This document shows, one piece after another, positions 51,387 to 63,262 of a stretch of DNA of 64,000 bases (the first letter of the stretch is position 1; every line of letters begins with the position of its first letter). Both the position numbers and the translations under genes were made by a program. This DNA is from Phenylobacterium sp. (GTDB taxonomy: Bacteria > Pseudomonadota > Alphaproteobacteria > Caulobacterales > Caulobacteraceae): positions 124,001 to 188,000 of the forward strand of contig NZ_PNLB01000007.1 of the NCBI RefSeq assembly GCF_013822795.1. The letters are read 5' to 3'. Under the pieces are notes generated by a model. That model was not told where the DNA came from. It did not search any database and saw nothing but the letters and a program-made list of their open reading frames with translations.

Positions 51387-51401
51387 TTAATTTCCGGTTA
51401 C
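51387..51401 (-). promoter_or_regulatory. CtrA-like site upstream of ftsB-like gene
   Basis: The plus strand reads TTAA, seven bases, TTAC, one base short of the CtrA consensus TTAA-N7-TTAA. It lies 47-61 bp before the ftsB-like start codon, a common place for CtrA sites. One mismatch in eight fixed bases means it may be chance. Confidence 0.3.
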
Positions 51402-51410
51402 AAACACCGG

Positions 51411-51447
51411 TTCGGCGGGCCGGATGCGAAAAATCCTGCCCGCCGAA
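51411..51447 (-). terminator. Hairpin downstream of eno
   Basis: TTCGGCGGGC (51411-51420) and GCCCGCCGAA (51438-51447) pair over 10 bp, and the loop holds a smaller GGAT/ATCC stem. It starts 12 bp after the eno stop on the minus strand. No T run follows it, so it may slow rather than end transcription into the ftsB-like gene. Confidence 0.5.
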
Positions 51448-51458
51448 GTCAGCGCGTC

Positions 51459-52904
<1,446 letters not shown>

Positions 52905-53087
52905 TTAGTCAGCCTTCGGCGTGATGACCTGACGGCCCTTGTACATGCCGGTCTTCAGGTCCACGTGGTGCGGACGCTTCAGTTCGCCGGTTTCCTTGTC
53001 TTCGACATAGGAGTTGGCGCCCAGCGCGTGGTGCGAGCGTCGCATGTTGCGCCGCGAGGGGGATACTTTTCGCTTCGGAACGGCCAT
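52905..53087 (-). CDS. rpmF: 50S ribosomal protein L32
   Basis: This 60-residue protein begins [20 protein letters not shown], the standard L32 N-terminus, followed by [23 protein letters not shown]. It lacks the zinc cysteines found in some L32 proteins, as is usual in proteobacteria. It is monocistronic, with a terminator after it. Confidence 0.97.
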   Translation of the reverse strand: MAVPKRKVSPSRRNMRRSHHALGANSYVEDKETGELKRPHHVDLKTGMYKGRQVITPKAD

Positions 53088-53180
53088 CGGAAAATCTCGC
53101 AGGCGTAGAAAATGGAGAAGGCGGCCGAACGGGCGGCCGCCGACGTGAGCGCGGGTGTATGCCGGAAAACGTCCGCGGTT

Positions 53181-53537
53181 TCAACCGCCCTTGTGAATCC
53201 CGTGCAAAACGTTTGCCTGTAAGGCCTTCGGGGCCACCTGCACCCAGGCCATCCGCATCAGCTTGGCCAAATCGGCCTCGTCGATTCGCTCGAACCACAC
53301 AAAAGTCGAGCCATTCTTGCCCCAATAGCCCGGAACCGGCTCGACGACGCCGGGCCTGCCCTCAGCCAGGTTGTGCTGATCTTCGGGATCGAGCTTGAGC
53401 ATCGTCCGCGGCTGGTCCTGGTGGATCGTGCAGAAGATCTTCTTACCGACGCGGAACGACGGCATGCCGTGATGATCGGCCTCGTAGGCCTCGGGCTGGG
53501 CGAGCGCGATGCTGCGAACGTCGTCACGGGTCAGCAT
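53181..53537 (-). CDS. MmcQ/YjbR family protein
   Basis: The protein has 118 residues. The family pattern is clear: LALAQPEAYEADHHG-like start (ALAQPEAYEADHHGMPSFRVGKKIFCTI), then YWGKNGSTFVWFERIDEADLAKLM and the end AWVQVAPKALQA. The family has a CyaY-like fold with a double-wing DNA-binding proposal, but no firm function. It lies between rpmF and a palindromic repeat, without an evident operon partner. Confidence 0.85.
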   Translation of the reverse strand: MLTRDDVRSIALAQPEAYEADHHGMPSFRVGKKIFCTIHQDQPRTMLKLDPEDQHNLAEGRPGVVEPVPGYWGKNGSTFVWFERIDEADLAKLMRMAWVQVAPKALQANVLHGIHKGG

Positions 53538-53583
53538 CGGGCGAATAGACCCCAGAAACCACCGCTATTGAAGCCTCCTCGAT

Positions 53584-53709
53584 CCTCCCCTCTTTGGGGG
53601 AGGTGGATCGGCGCAAAGCGCCGAGACGGAGGGGGACTGCTCTCAAGGCAGAAGCGTCAAAGTCCCCCTCAGTCAGCCATGCGGCTGACAGCTCCCCCAA
53701 AGGGGGAGC
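53584..53709. repeat. Composite palindromic intergenic repeat
   Basis: This 126-base element lies just before the end of pyrG. Its outer hairpins are CCTCCCC/GGGGGAGG (53584-53603) and GCTCCCCC/GGGGGAGC (53691-53709). Inside are CGGCGC-AAA-GCGCCG, GTCAGCC/GGCTGAC and a 10-bp inverted pair GAGGGGGACT (53629-53638) with AGTCCCCCTC (53661-53670). It could fold into one long branched RNA. The look is that of a dispersed REP-type or small non-autonomous element in Caulobacterales. Confidence 0.7.
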
Positions 53710-53719
53710 ATCTTCCGGC

Positions 53720-55366
<1,647 letters not shown>

Positions 55367-55469
55367 TCAGATTACCTCCGATTCGCGGCGGGCGCCCTGC
55401 GGCGTTTCGCCAAAGCCTGTGGATTGAGAGCAAAATTCTGCGAGGAGCGGCGCGCACAAACGCCGAACG

Positions 55470-55485
55470 AGCCGCCGAAGCGGCT
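55470..55485 (-). terminator. UUCG-loop hairpin downstream of secG
   Basis: On the minus strand AGCCGC, TTCG, GCGGCT forms a 6-bp stem with the very stable UUCG tetraloop, 30 bp after the secG stop. No T run follows on that strand; TTTT follows on the plus strand. Confidence 0.45.
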
Positions 55486-55514
55486 TTTCTGTCAGGCTCA
55501 CGATCATACTGGGC

Positions 55515-55961
55515 TTAAGGGTTGGACGGCGCCGCGGGGGCGGTCTGCGGCGCGGCCGGGACTTGCGCGGCCGGCGCTTCGAAGGGGCTGCGGACCTGCG
55601 GGGTCGGGGCGCTCAGCGGCGCAGGCGCGTCGCTGGGAGCAGCCGGAGCCGCCGGTTGCGGAGCCGCCGGCTGGTTCAGCTGGTTCGGATCGAGGCCTTG
55701 GACCTTGATGCGATCGACGACCGACGAGGCGCCGCGTTCCTGGCCGGCCAGAACGGTCAGCGTCAGGCTGAGGACGAAGAACACGCCCCCGAGGATCCAG
55801 GTGGTGCGGGTCAGCAGGTCGCCGGCCCCACGCGCCGTCATGAAACCGGTATTGCCCCCGCCCATGCCCAAGGCGCCGCCTTCAGACCGTTGCAGCAGAA
55901 CCACAGCGATCAGGGCGATGCAGACGATGATGTGAATGGTGAGCAGAATGCCGAGCAGCAT
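55515..55961 (-). CDS. secG: Preprotein translocase subunit SecG
   Basis: The protein has 148 residues. The SecG core lies in the first 80 residues: helix LLGILLTIHIIVCIALIAVVLLQ, the conserved RSEGGALGMGGG, then a second helix WILGGVFFVLSLTLTVLA. The remaining 60 or so residues form a Pro/Ala-rich tail, an extension common in alphaproteobacteria. The start at 55961 (MLLGIL) is preferred to the longer frame. SecG helps SecYE in export. It precedes pyrG on the same strand. Confidence 0.93.
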   Translation of the reverse strand: MLLGILLTIHIIVCIALIAVVLLQRSEGGALGMGGGNTGFMTARGAGDLLTRTTWILGGVFFVLSLTLTVLAGQERGASSVVDRIKVQGLDPNQLNQPAAPQPAAPAAPSDAPAPLSAPTPQVRSPFEAPAAQVPAAPQTAPAAPSNP

Positions 55962-56072
55962 GACGTATCCAATGACTTCGGGCGGTCCCCCGCTCCGAAA
56001 TGAAGCGCGCGACTTACCACCAGGCAACGCGTAAGGCCATAGCTAGCGCGTCGCATCGCTCGGACAAGGTCA

Positions 56073-56588
56073 ATGATTCTGGAAACAGAACGTCTCAGTC
56101 TGCGACCGCTCACCACGCCGGACGCCGAGCTGTTGTTTCCGCTGCTCAGCGATCCCGAGGTGATGGCTCACTGGGACATTTCGGAAGTCGACGACCCCGA
56201 CCTGGTTCACGCCATCGTCGAGGGTCAGGTCGCAGCGGCCGACGCCGGCAAGGCCCTGCACTGGACAATCCACACCCTTGAGGGCGACGAATTCCTCGGC
56301 GCCTGCGACCTCTCGGACATCGACCGTTGGCACAAGCGCGCCGAGATCGGCTTCATGCTGGGCCGCGGGGCCTGGGGCCAGGGCTACGCGCTGGAGGCCA
56401 TGCGCTCCGTCGTCGGCCATGCCGCGGCGATGGGGCTGCGGCGCTTGTCCGCCCGCACGCATCTGGGAAATCTGCGCTCGGACGCACTGCTCGAGAAGCT
56501 CGGCTTCGCGGAGGAAGGCCTGCTGCGCGGCCACGTGCTGCGCGACGGCGAACACCGCGACTGCCGGCTGTTCGGCCTGCTGCTCTAG
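56073..56588 (+). CDS. GNAT family N-acetyltransferase (RimJ/RimL-like)
   Basis: This 171-residue protein starts ILETERLSLRPLTTPDAELLFPLLSDPEVM, the RimJ/RimL-type beginning. The acetyl-CoA site is in EIGFMLGRGAWGQGYALEAMRSVVGHA near residue 92, and RLSARTHLGNLRSDALLEKLGFAEEGLLRGHV near 128. It probably acetylates an amino group of a small molecule or protein N-terminus. It is divergent from secG and 32 bp ahead of a glyoxalase-like gene. Confidence 0.9.
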   Translation: MILETERLSLRPLTTPDAELLFPLLSDPEVMAHWDISEVDDPDLVHAIVEGQVAAADAGKALHWTIHTLEGDEFLGACDLSDIDRWHKRAEIGFMLGRGAWGQGYALEAMRSVVGHAAAMGLRRLSARTHLGNLRSDALLEKLGFAEEGLLRGHVLRDGEHRDCRLFGLLL

Positions 56589-56620
56589 CAAGCCGCCACT
56601 GGCCGCCTAACTAGGATCAC

Positions 56621-57034
56621 ATGACCCATCCCATCCAAGGCGCCGGTCTCGACCACATCGTCCTGCGCATCGTCGACAAGGAGAAGATGATCGCCTTCTA
56701 CCGGGACGTTCTGGGCTGCCCGGTGGAGTGGGACCGTCCTGACCTCGGCATGACCCACATGCGGGTCGGGACGTCTCTGATCGATCTCGTGACCATCGAC
56801 GGCAAGCTGGGCCGCCAGGGCGGCCCCGCGCCCGGTCCCGACGGGCGTAATCTCGACCATTTCGCGCTTGTCGTCCGGCCGTTCGACGAGACCGCCATCC
56901 GCAACCACCTGGCCGCTCACGGCGTCGAGGTCGGCGAAACCGCACCGCGCTTCGGCGCCGACGGTGAAGGGCCATCGATCTACATCCAGGACCCTGAAGG
57001 CAACACCGTCGAGCTGAAAGGCCCGCCCGACTAA
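56621..57034 (+). CDS. VOC family (glyoxalase-like) protein
   Basis: The protein has 137 residues in a paired beta-alpha-beta-beta-beta fold. It has GLDHIVLRIVDKEKMIAFYRDVLGCPVEW at the start, LDHFALVVRPFDETAIRNHL in the middle and IYIQDPEGNTVELKGP at the end. His in LDHIVL, His in LDHFAL and Glu in TVELKG are the expected metal ligands. Substrates in the VOC group vary from methylglyoxal to antibiotics. It converges on tpiA. Confidence 0.88.
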   Translation: MTHPIQGAGLDHIVLRIVDKEKMIAFYRDVLGCPVEWDRPDLGMTHMRVGTSLIDLVTIDGKLGRQGGPAPGPDGRNLDHFALVVRPFDETAIRNHLAAHGVEVGETAPRFGADGEGPSIYIQDPEGNTVELKGPPD

Positions 57035-57040
57035 GCGGGC

Positions 57041-57784
57041 TTAGATGGCGTTGATGATGCCCAGGAAGTCTTGAGCCTTCAGCGACGCGCCGCCGACCAG
57101 CGCCCCGCCGACCTCGGCCGCGCCGAGGATTTCGGCGGCGTTCGAGGGCTTCACCGACCCGCCATATAGGATGGCGACGCTCTTGCCGTGCTCGCCGAAC
57201 ATCTCGACCAGGGTCGCGCGGATCGCGACGTGCACTTCCTCGATCTGCGGCGTGGTCGGCGTCAGGCCGGTGCCGATGGCCCAGACCGGCTCATAGGCGA
57301 CGCAGAAGGCCTTGCCGGCCAGTTCGGCCGGGAGCGATCCCCTCACCTGCCCGGTCACCACCGCCAGGGCGTCGCCGGCCTCGCGCTCAGCCAGGGTCTC
57401 GCCGACACAGACGATCGGCTCCAGCCCCGCGCGCAGTGCAGCGTCGACCTTGGCGGACACCACCGCGTCGGTTTCTCCATAGCCCGCGCGACGCTCGGAG
57501 TGGCCGAGGATCACCAGGGTGGCGCCCGCATCAACCAGCATTTCCGCCGCGACGTCGCCGGTGAAGGCGCCCGACGCCTCGGCGCGGCAGTCCTGGCCGC
57601 CAACCAACACCTTGCCGCCTTCGAGCGCCGCCGCGGCCCGGGCGACCAGCGTCGCGGGCGGGCAAATCGCCACGCGCGCCTTGGCGTTTTCGATCCCGGC
57701 AGCGACGGCCTGGGCCTCCGCCAGCGACGCGGCGACCCCGTTCATCTTCCAGTTGCCGGCGATCAAAGGGGTCGGAGAAGTCAT
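57041..57784 (-). CDS. tpiA: Triosephosphate isomerase
   Basis: The enzyme has 247 residues. Catalytic residues are the Lys in LIAGNWKMNG, the His in VILGHSERRAGYGETD near residue 95, and the Glu in FCVAYEPVWAIGTGLTPT near residue 165. The phosphate loop VLYGGSVKPSN appears as AILYGGSVKPSNAAEI near 208. It interconverts dihydroxyacetone phosphate and glyceraldehyde 3-phosphate. It is divergent from ppiD across a 135-bp gap. Confidence 0.98.
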   Translation of the reverse strand: MTSPTPLIAGNWKMNGVAASLAEAQAVAAGIENAKARVAICPPATLVARAAAALEGGKVLVGGQDCRAEASGAFTGDVAAEMLVDAGATLVILGHSERRAGYGETDAVVSAKVDAALRAGLEPIVCVGETLAEREAGDALAVVTGQVRGSLPAELAGKAFCVAYEPVWAIGTGLTPTTPQIEEVHVAIRATLVEMFGEHGKSVAILYGGSVKPSNAAEILGAAEVGGALVGGASLKAQDFLGIINAI

Positions 57785-57847
57785 GTCTTGCCTCGAATTT
57801 CGTGGGTCGCAGCGGCGTTAAGCTATGCTGCTTCTTCTGTCACGTGC

Positions 57848-57877
57848 TTGCGGGGGGGAAGCGGCCTCCACTATACC
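57848..57877 (+). promoter_or_regulatory. Sigma-70-like promoter candidate for ppiD-trpE
   Basis: TTGCGG (57848-57853), 18 bases, TATACC (57872-57877) stands 42 bp before the ppiD ATG. The gap is the only upstream non-coding space available to ppiD and trpE, since these two genes overlap. Confidence 0.4.
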
Positions 57878-57919
57878 CGCCGTTCCACAATCGCGCCGAA
57901 GGGGCTCCGGTAGGGTCAA

Positions 57920-59851
57920 ATGCTGTCCGCCACCCGACAATTCGCCAAATCCTGGGTCGCCGCCGTGCTGATCGGCCTGCTGGTCGTGAGCTTCGCGATC
58001 TTCGGCGTCAACGATGCCTTCCAGGGCAACTACACCAACGATGTCGTCAAAGCGGGGTCGCGGCACGTCTCCGGGCCCGACTTCCGGCGCGAGTTCGACA
58101 ATTTCCGCAAAGGCGCTGAAGAACAGACCAAGCGCCCGATCACCATCGAGGAAGCGGTCGAGGCCGGCCTCGACCGGCGGCTGATGGAAGAGATCGCCAC
58201 CCGCGAGTCGTTCGGCGAGATGCTGCGCAAGATCGGGATCCATCCGTCCGACCGGCTGATGGAATCGGAACTCCGCAAAATTCCGGCGTTCTTCGACCAG
58301 GTGTCCGGCGCCTTCGACAAGGCGCTCTACCAGCAGCGCCTCGGCGAGAACGGCCTGACGCCGGCGCGCTTCGAGACCATGCTGCGCGACCAGATCGCTG
58401 AATCCCACACCGCCGCGGCGATGGTGAACGGCCTGCGCGTGCCGCGGGCCTACGGCGCGCTGACCGCCATCTACGAGCTGGAGGCCCGCGACGTCGGGTA
58501 CTTCATGATCGACCCGCGCAGCGTGGCGCAGCCGGCCCAGCCGACCGACGCCCAACTGCAGGCCTTCATGAAGGAAAACGCCGATCGCATGACCCTGCCG
58601 GAGTTCCGGGTCCTGACCGTGGTGGCCTTCACGCCGGCCCAGGTCGGCGAGGTGAAGGTCGATCCGGCCGAGGTCCAGAAGCGCTTCGATTTCCGCAAGG
58701 ACACGCTGTCGCGCCCTGAGACCCGCACCCTGATCCAGATCCCCGCCAAGGACGCGGCCGCCGCCCAGGCGATCGTCGCGCGCCTGGCCAAGGGCGAAGA
58801 CCCGGCCGCCATCGCCAAGTCCACCGGCGTCGAAGCCATCAACTATGCCGACAAGCCGCAATCGGCGATCGCCGACAAGCGCGTCGGCGCCGCCGCCTTC
58901 GCGCTGAAGGACGGCCAGGTCTCGGCCATCCAGGGCGACCTGGGCATGGCCGTGGTCAAGGTGGTCAAGGTCACTCCCGGCCAGGTCGTCACGATCGACC
59001 AGGTCCGTCCGCAAATCGAGGCCGAGGTCCGCAAGGATATGGCCGCCGAAAAGGTCTACGCCCTCAGCCAGGCTTATGAGGACGCGCGCGCCGACGGCGC
59101 CAACCTCGTCGAGGCCGCCAAGAAGGCCGGCGTGCCAACCTTCACCATCGGCCCGGTGACCCAGCAGGGCCAAGGCCAGCAAGGCCAGCCGGTCGCCGGC
59201 CTGACCCCGAAGATGCTTGAACTCGCCTACAGCCTGCCGGCCGGCGGCGAGAGCGAGGTCCAGGACGCCGGCGATGGCCAGTACTTCGCCGTGCGCGTCG
59301 AGCGGATCATTCCCAAGGCGCTGCCGCCGTTGGCCGAGGTCAAGCCGCAGCTCACCCGCTTCTGGATGATGCGCGAGCTGGTCAAGAAGATGCAGACCCG
59401 CGCCGACGAACTGGCCGCCCGCGTCCGCAAGGGCGAGAGCCTGGATGCGGTGGCCGCCTCGGCCGGGGCCAAGGTGGTGAATGTGACCAACCTCGACCGT
59501 CAGAACGCGGCGCAGAACACCGCCCTGTCGCGCGATGCGCTGGGCAAGGCGTTCGCCGGCAAGCAGGGCGACGTCTTCACCGCGGAAGGCACGCAGTTCG
59601 GCCTGATCGTCGGCAAGCTGACCGCGGTTCGCGCGCCGAGCGGCCCGACCCTGGCCCGCATCACCGAGGAGGTGCGTCCGCAACTGACCATGGCGCTGTT
59701 CCGCGACCTGGGCGCCGAAGCCCGCAAGGCGGCCCGCACCGAGGTGAAGGCCAAGGTCTATCCGGACAAGGCGCGCGCGGCCCTGGGCCTGGCGCCGATC
59801 GAAAAAGGAAAGGCCGCCGAGCCGGCGGCCAAGACGGAGAAGGCGAAGTGA
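57920..59851 (+). CDS. Peptidylprolyl isomerase PpiD-like (SurA N-terminal type)
   Basis: This 643-residue protein has an N-terminal membrane helix at about residues 13-32 (VAAVLIGLLVVSFAIFGV). A SurA_N-type chaperone region follows at about 36-200, then a parvulin-like domain at about 240-360 and a C-terminal helical region. PpiD is anchored in the inner membrane and aids folding of exported proteins near SecYEG. Its TGA overlaps the GTG start of trpE (GTGA), so trpE is translated from the same mRNA. The lysine-rich end KGKAAEPAAKTEKAK is typical. Confidence 0.9.
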   Translation: MLSATRQFAKSWVAAVLIGLLVVSFAIFGVNDAFQGNYTNDVVKAGSRHVSGPDFRREFDNFRKGAEEQTKRPITIEEAVEAGLDRRLMEEIATRESFGEMLRKIGIHPSDRLMESELRKIPAFFDQVSGAFDKALYQQRLGENGLTPARFETMLRDQIAESHTAAAMVNGLRVPRAYGALTAIYELEARDVGYFMIDPRSVAQPAQPTDAQLQAFMKENADRMTLPEFRVLTVVAFTPAQVGEVKVDPAEVQKRFDFRKDTLSRPETRTLIQIPAKDAAAAQAIVARLAKGEDPAAIAKSTGVEAINYADKPQSAIADKRVGAAAFALKDGQVSAIQGDLGMAVVKVVKVTPGQVVTIDQVRPQIEAEVRKDMAAEKVYALSQAYEDARADGANLVEAAKKAGVPTFTIGPVTQQGQGQQGQPVAGLTPKMLELAYSLPAGGESEVQDAGDGQYFAVRVERIIPKALPPLAEVKPQLTRFWMMRELVKKMQTRADELAARVRKGESLDAVAASAGAKVVNVTNLDRQNAAQNTALSRDALGKAFAGKQGDVFTAEGTQFGLIVGKLTAVRAPSGPTLARITEEVRPQLTMALFRDLGAEARKAARTEVKAKVYPDKARAALGLAPIEKGKAAEPAAKTEKAK

Positions 59852-61380
59852 CGATCGATCCTGCGTTTGCGGACTTTGAGGCGAAATACTCTCAAGGCGC
59901 GCCGCAGGTCGTTTGGACGAGGCTGATCGATGATCTGGAGACGCCGGTTTCGGCCTATCTGAAGATCGCGCACAGCCGGCCCTACGCCTTCCTGTTCGAA
60001 TCCGTCGAGGGCGGCGCGCACCGCGGCCGCTACTCGGTCATCGCCATGAAGCCCGACCTCGTCTGGAGGTGCCGCGGCGACCAGGCCGAGATCGCGGTGG
60101 GCCCGGACATCGCCGCCGGACGCTTCCAGGCCCAGGCGGGCGGCGCGCTGAACTCGCTGCGCGATCTGGTGGCCCGCTCGCGGCTGGACCTGCCCGAGGG
60201 GCTGCCGCCGATGTCGGCCGGCGTGTTCGGGGCGATCGGCTACGACATGATCCGGCTGGTCGAGCGGCTGCCGAATATCAATCCTGATCCGCTGGACCTC
60301 CCCGACGGCCTGATGATCCGCCCCTCGATGGTGGCGATCTTCGACGCCATCGCCCAGGAGATCATCCTGGTCACGACGGTCCGGCCCTCGGAAATCACCG
60401 CCAAGGCCGCCTACGAAGACGCCAAGGCCCGGCTGGCCGAAGTCGCCGCCGACCTGCGCAATCCGGCCCCGGCGCTGACCGGCGCGGCCCAGCCCGAGCC
60501 CGACCGCTTCACGACGCCGGTGAGCCGCGAGGACTATCACCGCATCGTCGCCCGAGCGAAGGACTACATCCTGGCCGGCGACATCTTCCAGGTGGTGCCG
60601 AGCCACCGGTTCCGCGCGCCCTTCGCGCACGATCCGTTCGCGCTCTACCGCTCGCTGCGGCGCATGAACCCCTCGCCGTTCCTGTTCTATCTGAACTTCG
60701 GCGACTTCCAGCTGGCCGGCTCCAGCCCGGAAATCCTGGTGCGGCTGCGCGACGGCAAGATCACCATCCGGCCGATCGCCGGCACCCGGCCGCGCGGCGC
60801 CACGCCCGAGGAGGACCGCGCGCTCGAGGCCGAGCTGATCGCCGACCCGAAGGAACGCGCCGAGCACCTGATGCTGCTCGACCTTGGCCGCAACGACGTC
60901 GGTCGGGTGGCGATGCTGAAGAACCAGGGCTCCAACGAGCCGCAGCCGGTCTCACGCGGGCCGCGGGTGCGGGTGACCGACTCGTACTTCGTCGAGCGCT
61001 ACAGCCACGTGATGCACCTGGTCTCCAACGTCGAGGGCGACGCGCCCGAGGGGCTCGATCCCATCGACGTGCTGATGGCCGCCCTGCCCGCCGGCACCCT
61101 GTCGGGCGCGCCGAAGGTGCGGGCGATGGAGATCATCGACGAGCTGGAGCTGGAAAAGCGCGGCATCGCATATGCCGGCGCGGTCGGCTACTTCGGCGCC
61201 GACGGTTCGGTGGACACCTGCATCGTCCTGCGCACGGCCTGCTTCAAGGACGGCCAGATGTACGTGCAGGCCGGCGGCGGCGTGGTCGCCGACAGCGACC
61301 CGGACGCGGAGTACGATGAGACCCTGCACAAGGCCCGGGCCCTGCGCCGCGCGGCCGAGGAGTCCTGGCGTTTCGTCTAG
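59848..61380 (+). CDS. trpE: Anthranilate synthase component I
   Basis: The enzyme has 510 residues and a GTG start overlapping the ppiD stop. The N-terminal domain (residues about 15-170) has the feedback-binding region with LLFESVEGG-like FLFESVEGGAHRGRYSVI. The chorismate-binding domain follows: GDIFQVVPSHRF near 250, SPSPFLFYLNFGDFQLAGSSPE-like stretch near 275, IRPIAGTRPRGAT near 310, and AALPAGTLSGAPKVRAMEIIDELE near 412. It makes anthranilate with TrpG ammonia. No leader peptide space exists ahead of it, so control by attenuation seems unlikely here. Confidence 0.97.
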   Translation: MTIDPAFADFEAKYSQGAPQVVWTRLIDDLETPVSAYLKIAHSRPYAFLFESVEGGAHRGRYSVIAMKPDLVWRCRGDQAEIAVGPDIAAGRFQAQAGGALNSLRDLVARSRLDLPEGLPPMSAGVFGAIGYDMIRLVERLPNINPDPLDLPDGLMIRPSMVAIFDAIAQEIILVTTVRPSEITAKAAYEDAKARLAEVAADLRNPAPALTGAAQPEPDRFTTPVSREDYHRIVARAKDYILAGDIFQVVPSHRFRAPFAHDPFALYRSLRRMNPSPFLFYLNFGDFQLAGSSPEILVRLRDGKITIRPIAGTRPRGATPEEDRALEAELIADPKERAEHLMLLDLGRNDVGRVAMLKNQGSNEPQPVSRGPRVRVTDSYFVERYSHVMHLVSNVEGDAPEGLDPIDVLMAALPAGTLSGAPKVRAMEIIDELELEKRGIAYAGAVGYFGADGSVDTCIVLRTACFKDGQMYVQAGGGVVADSDPDAEYDETLHKARALRRAAEESWRFV

Positions 61381-61583
61381 GGTTCGCGTTCGACCACGTG
61401 GGTGGTCGTTACGGGCGGGGCGGTGATCATGGCCGCGGCGAGCGCCAGCGCCGCCACGGCCGCGAACGCCGCCGCGCCCAGGGCCGGCCAGGCCCGCTCG
61501 CGCTGGACCGGGGCCCGCAGCAAGCTGCGCGCATAGGCCATCTGGTCCGGGTCGAGGGCGGAATCGGCAGGCGTCATGGACAT
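61377..61583 (-). CDS. Small single-pass membrane protein, unknown function
   Basis: This 68-residue protein has a soluble N-terminus with DPDQMAYARSLLRAPVQRER and one membrane helix at about residues 33-54 (WPALGAAAFAAVAALALAAAMI). Its tail is short and polar. It runs against the trp genes, its stop overlapping the trpE stop by 2-3 bases, and fills the gap before trpG. The amphipathic-then-helix layout looks protein-like rather than random. No family is recognised. Confidence 0.55.
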   Translation of the reverse strand: MSMTPADSALDPDQMAYARSLLRAPVQRERAWPALGAAAFAAVAALALAAAMITAPPVTTTHVVEREP

Positions 61584-61654
61584 AGCATCCCGCCAACAAG
61601 CGGCCCAGGCAATCGGGGCTTGGCGTTGGGGCGGGCCGAGCCTAGAGAACCCTT

Positions 61655-62245
61655 ATGATCTTGGTGATCGATAACTACGACAGCTTCACCTACAACCTCG
61701 TTCACTATCTGAACGAGCTGGGGGCTGAGACGCTCGTCTATCGCAACGACGCGCTCAGCGTCGAAGAGGCGCTGGGCTTGAAGCCGCAAGGCGTCCTGCT
61801 CTCGCCCGGTCCCTGCACCCCCAACGAGGCGGGCATCTGCCTGGATCTGCTGGCCGCCGCGCCGGACGACCTGCCGATCCTCGGCGTCTGTCTCGGCCAC
61901 CAGGCGATCGGCCAAGCCTATGGCGGCCAGGTGGTGCGCGCCAAGGCGATCATGCACGGCAAGACCAGCCCGATCGAACACACGGGCAAAGGCATCTTCG
62001 CCGGCCTGCCCAATCCGGTGACCGCGACGCGCTATCACAGCCTGTCGGTCGAGCCGTCGACCATGCCGGCCGTCCTGGAGGTGACCGCCTGGACCGCCGA
62101 CGGCGAGGTCATGGGCTTCCAGCACAAGAGCAAGCCCGTGCATGGGGTGCAGTTCCACCCTGAGTCCATCGCCACCGCAGGCGGCCACGCCATGCTGACC
62201 AACTTCCTCAAGCTCGCGGGCGTTGAGCCCCTGGTCGACGCCTAA
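61655..62245 (+). CDS. trpG: Anthranilate synthase component II (glutamine amidotransferase)
   Basis: The protein has 196 residues, a class I amidotransferase. It starts [22 protein letters not shown] and has the oxyanion strand [15 protein letters not shown], the nucleophile in [17 protein letters not shown] near residue 85, and the His-Glu pair in [16 protein letters not shown] near residue 172. It supplies ammonia to TrpE. It follows trpE by 274 bp, with the small antisense gene between, and ends 3 bp before trpD. Confidence 0.97.
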   Translation: MILVIDNYDSFTYNLVHYLNELGAETLVYRNDALSVEEALGLKPQGVLLSPGPCTPNEAGICLDLLAAAPDDLPILGVCLGHQAIGQAYGGQVVRAKAIMHGKTSPIEHTGKGIFAGLPNPVTATRYHSLSVEPSTMPAVLEVTAWTADGEVMGFQHKSKPVHGVQFHPESIATAGGHAMLTNFLKLAGVEPLVDA

Positions 62246-62248
62246 GAC

Positions 62249-63262
62249 ATGTCCGACGCCTTCAAGCCGCTTCTGGGCCGCCTCGCGGATGGCGGGACCC
62301 TGACCGAAGACGACGCCGGCGAGTTCTTCGCCGCCTGCCTGCGTGGCGAGCCGACCCCGGCCCAGGTCGCCGCGGCCGTCACCGCCATGCGCATGCGCGG
62401 CGAGACGACCGGCGAGATCACCGCCTGCGCCCGCGCCATGCGCAAGGCCGCCGTCACCCTGGACCATCCGTTCCAGGTGATGGACGTCTGCGGCACCGGC
62501 GGCGACGGCCTGCACACGCTGAACGTCTCCACCGCGGTGGCGTTCGTCTGCGCCGGCGGCGGCCTGAAGATCGCCAAGCATGGCAACCGCGCGGTCTCCT
62601 CGCGTTCGGGCGCCGCCGACGTGCTGACCGAACTGGGCGTCAACCTGGCCGCCACCGCCGAGCAGCAGCTGCGCGCGCTCGACGAGGCCAATGTCGCGTT
62701 CTTCTTCGCCCCGGCCCACCACAGCGCGATGCGCCACGTGGCCCCCATCCGCACCGACCTTGGCTTCCGCACCATCTTCAACCTGTTGGGCCCGCTGACC
62801 AATCCGGCCCACGCCCAGCGCCAGGTGATGGGAGTGTTCGCCGACCGCTGGGTCGAGCCGCTGGCCCGCGTGCTGGGCGCCCTCGGCGCCGAACGCGCCT
62901 GGGTCGTGCATGGCGGCGGCCTCGACGAGATGACCACCACGGGGGAGACCAGCGTCGCCGAGTACCGTGACGGCCAGGTCCGCCTCTTTACGATCACGCC
63001 CGAGGCCGTCGGACTGCCGCGCTCGTCGCTCGCCGACCTGACCGGCGGCGCGCCGGCCCAGAACGCCGTCGCCCTGCGCGAGCTGCTGGACGGGGCCCAA
63101 GGGGCCTACCGCAACATCGTGCTGCTGAACGCCGCCGCCGCCTTCCTGGTCGGCGAAAAGGTCGAGACCCTACGCGAAGGGGTGGAACTGGCCGGACAGA
63201 TCATCGACGACGGCCACGCCAAGGTCGCCCTGGACAAGCTGGTTGAGGTGACCGCGGCATGA
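62249..63262 (+). CDS. trpD: Anthranilate phosphoribosyltransferase
   Basis: The enzyme has 337 residues. The PRPP site is in [27 protein letters not shown] near residue 78, followed by [21 protein letters not shown] near 107. [37 protein letters not shown] covers the anthranilate-binding stretch near 150. It attaches phosphoribose to anthranilate. Its TGA overlaps the trpC ATG by 4 bp. Confidence 0.97.
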   Translation: MSDAFKPLLGRLADGGTLTEDDAGEFFAACLRGEPTPAQVAAAVTAMRMRGETTGEITACARAMRKAAVTLDHPFQVMDVCGTGGDGLHTLNVSTAVAFVCAGGGLKIAKHGNRAVSSRSGAADVLTELGVNLAATAEQQLRALDEANVAFFFAPAHHSAMRHVAPIRTDLGFRTIFNLLGPLTNPAHAQRQVMGVFADRWVEPLARVLGALGAERAWVVHGGGLDEMTTTGETSVAEYRDGQVRLFTITPEAVGLPRSSLADLTGGAPAQNAVALRELLDGAQGAYRNIVLLNAAAAFLVGEKVETLREGVELAGQIIDDGHAKVALDKLVEVTAA

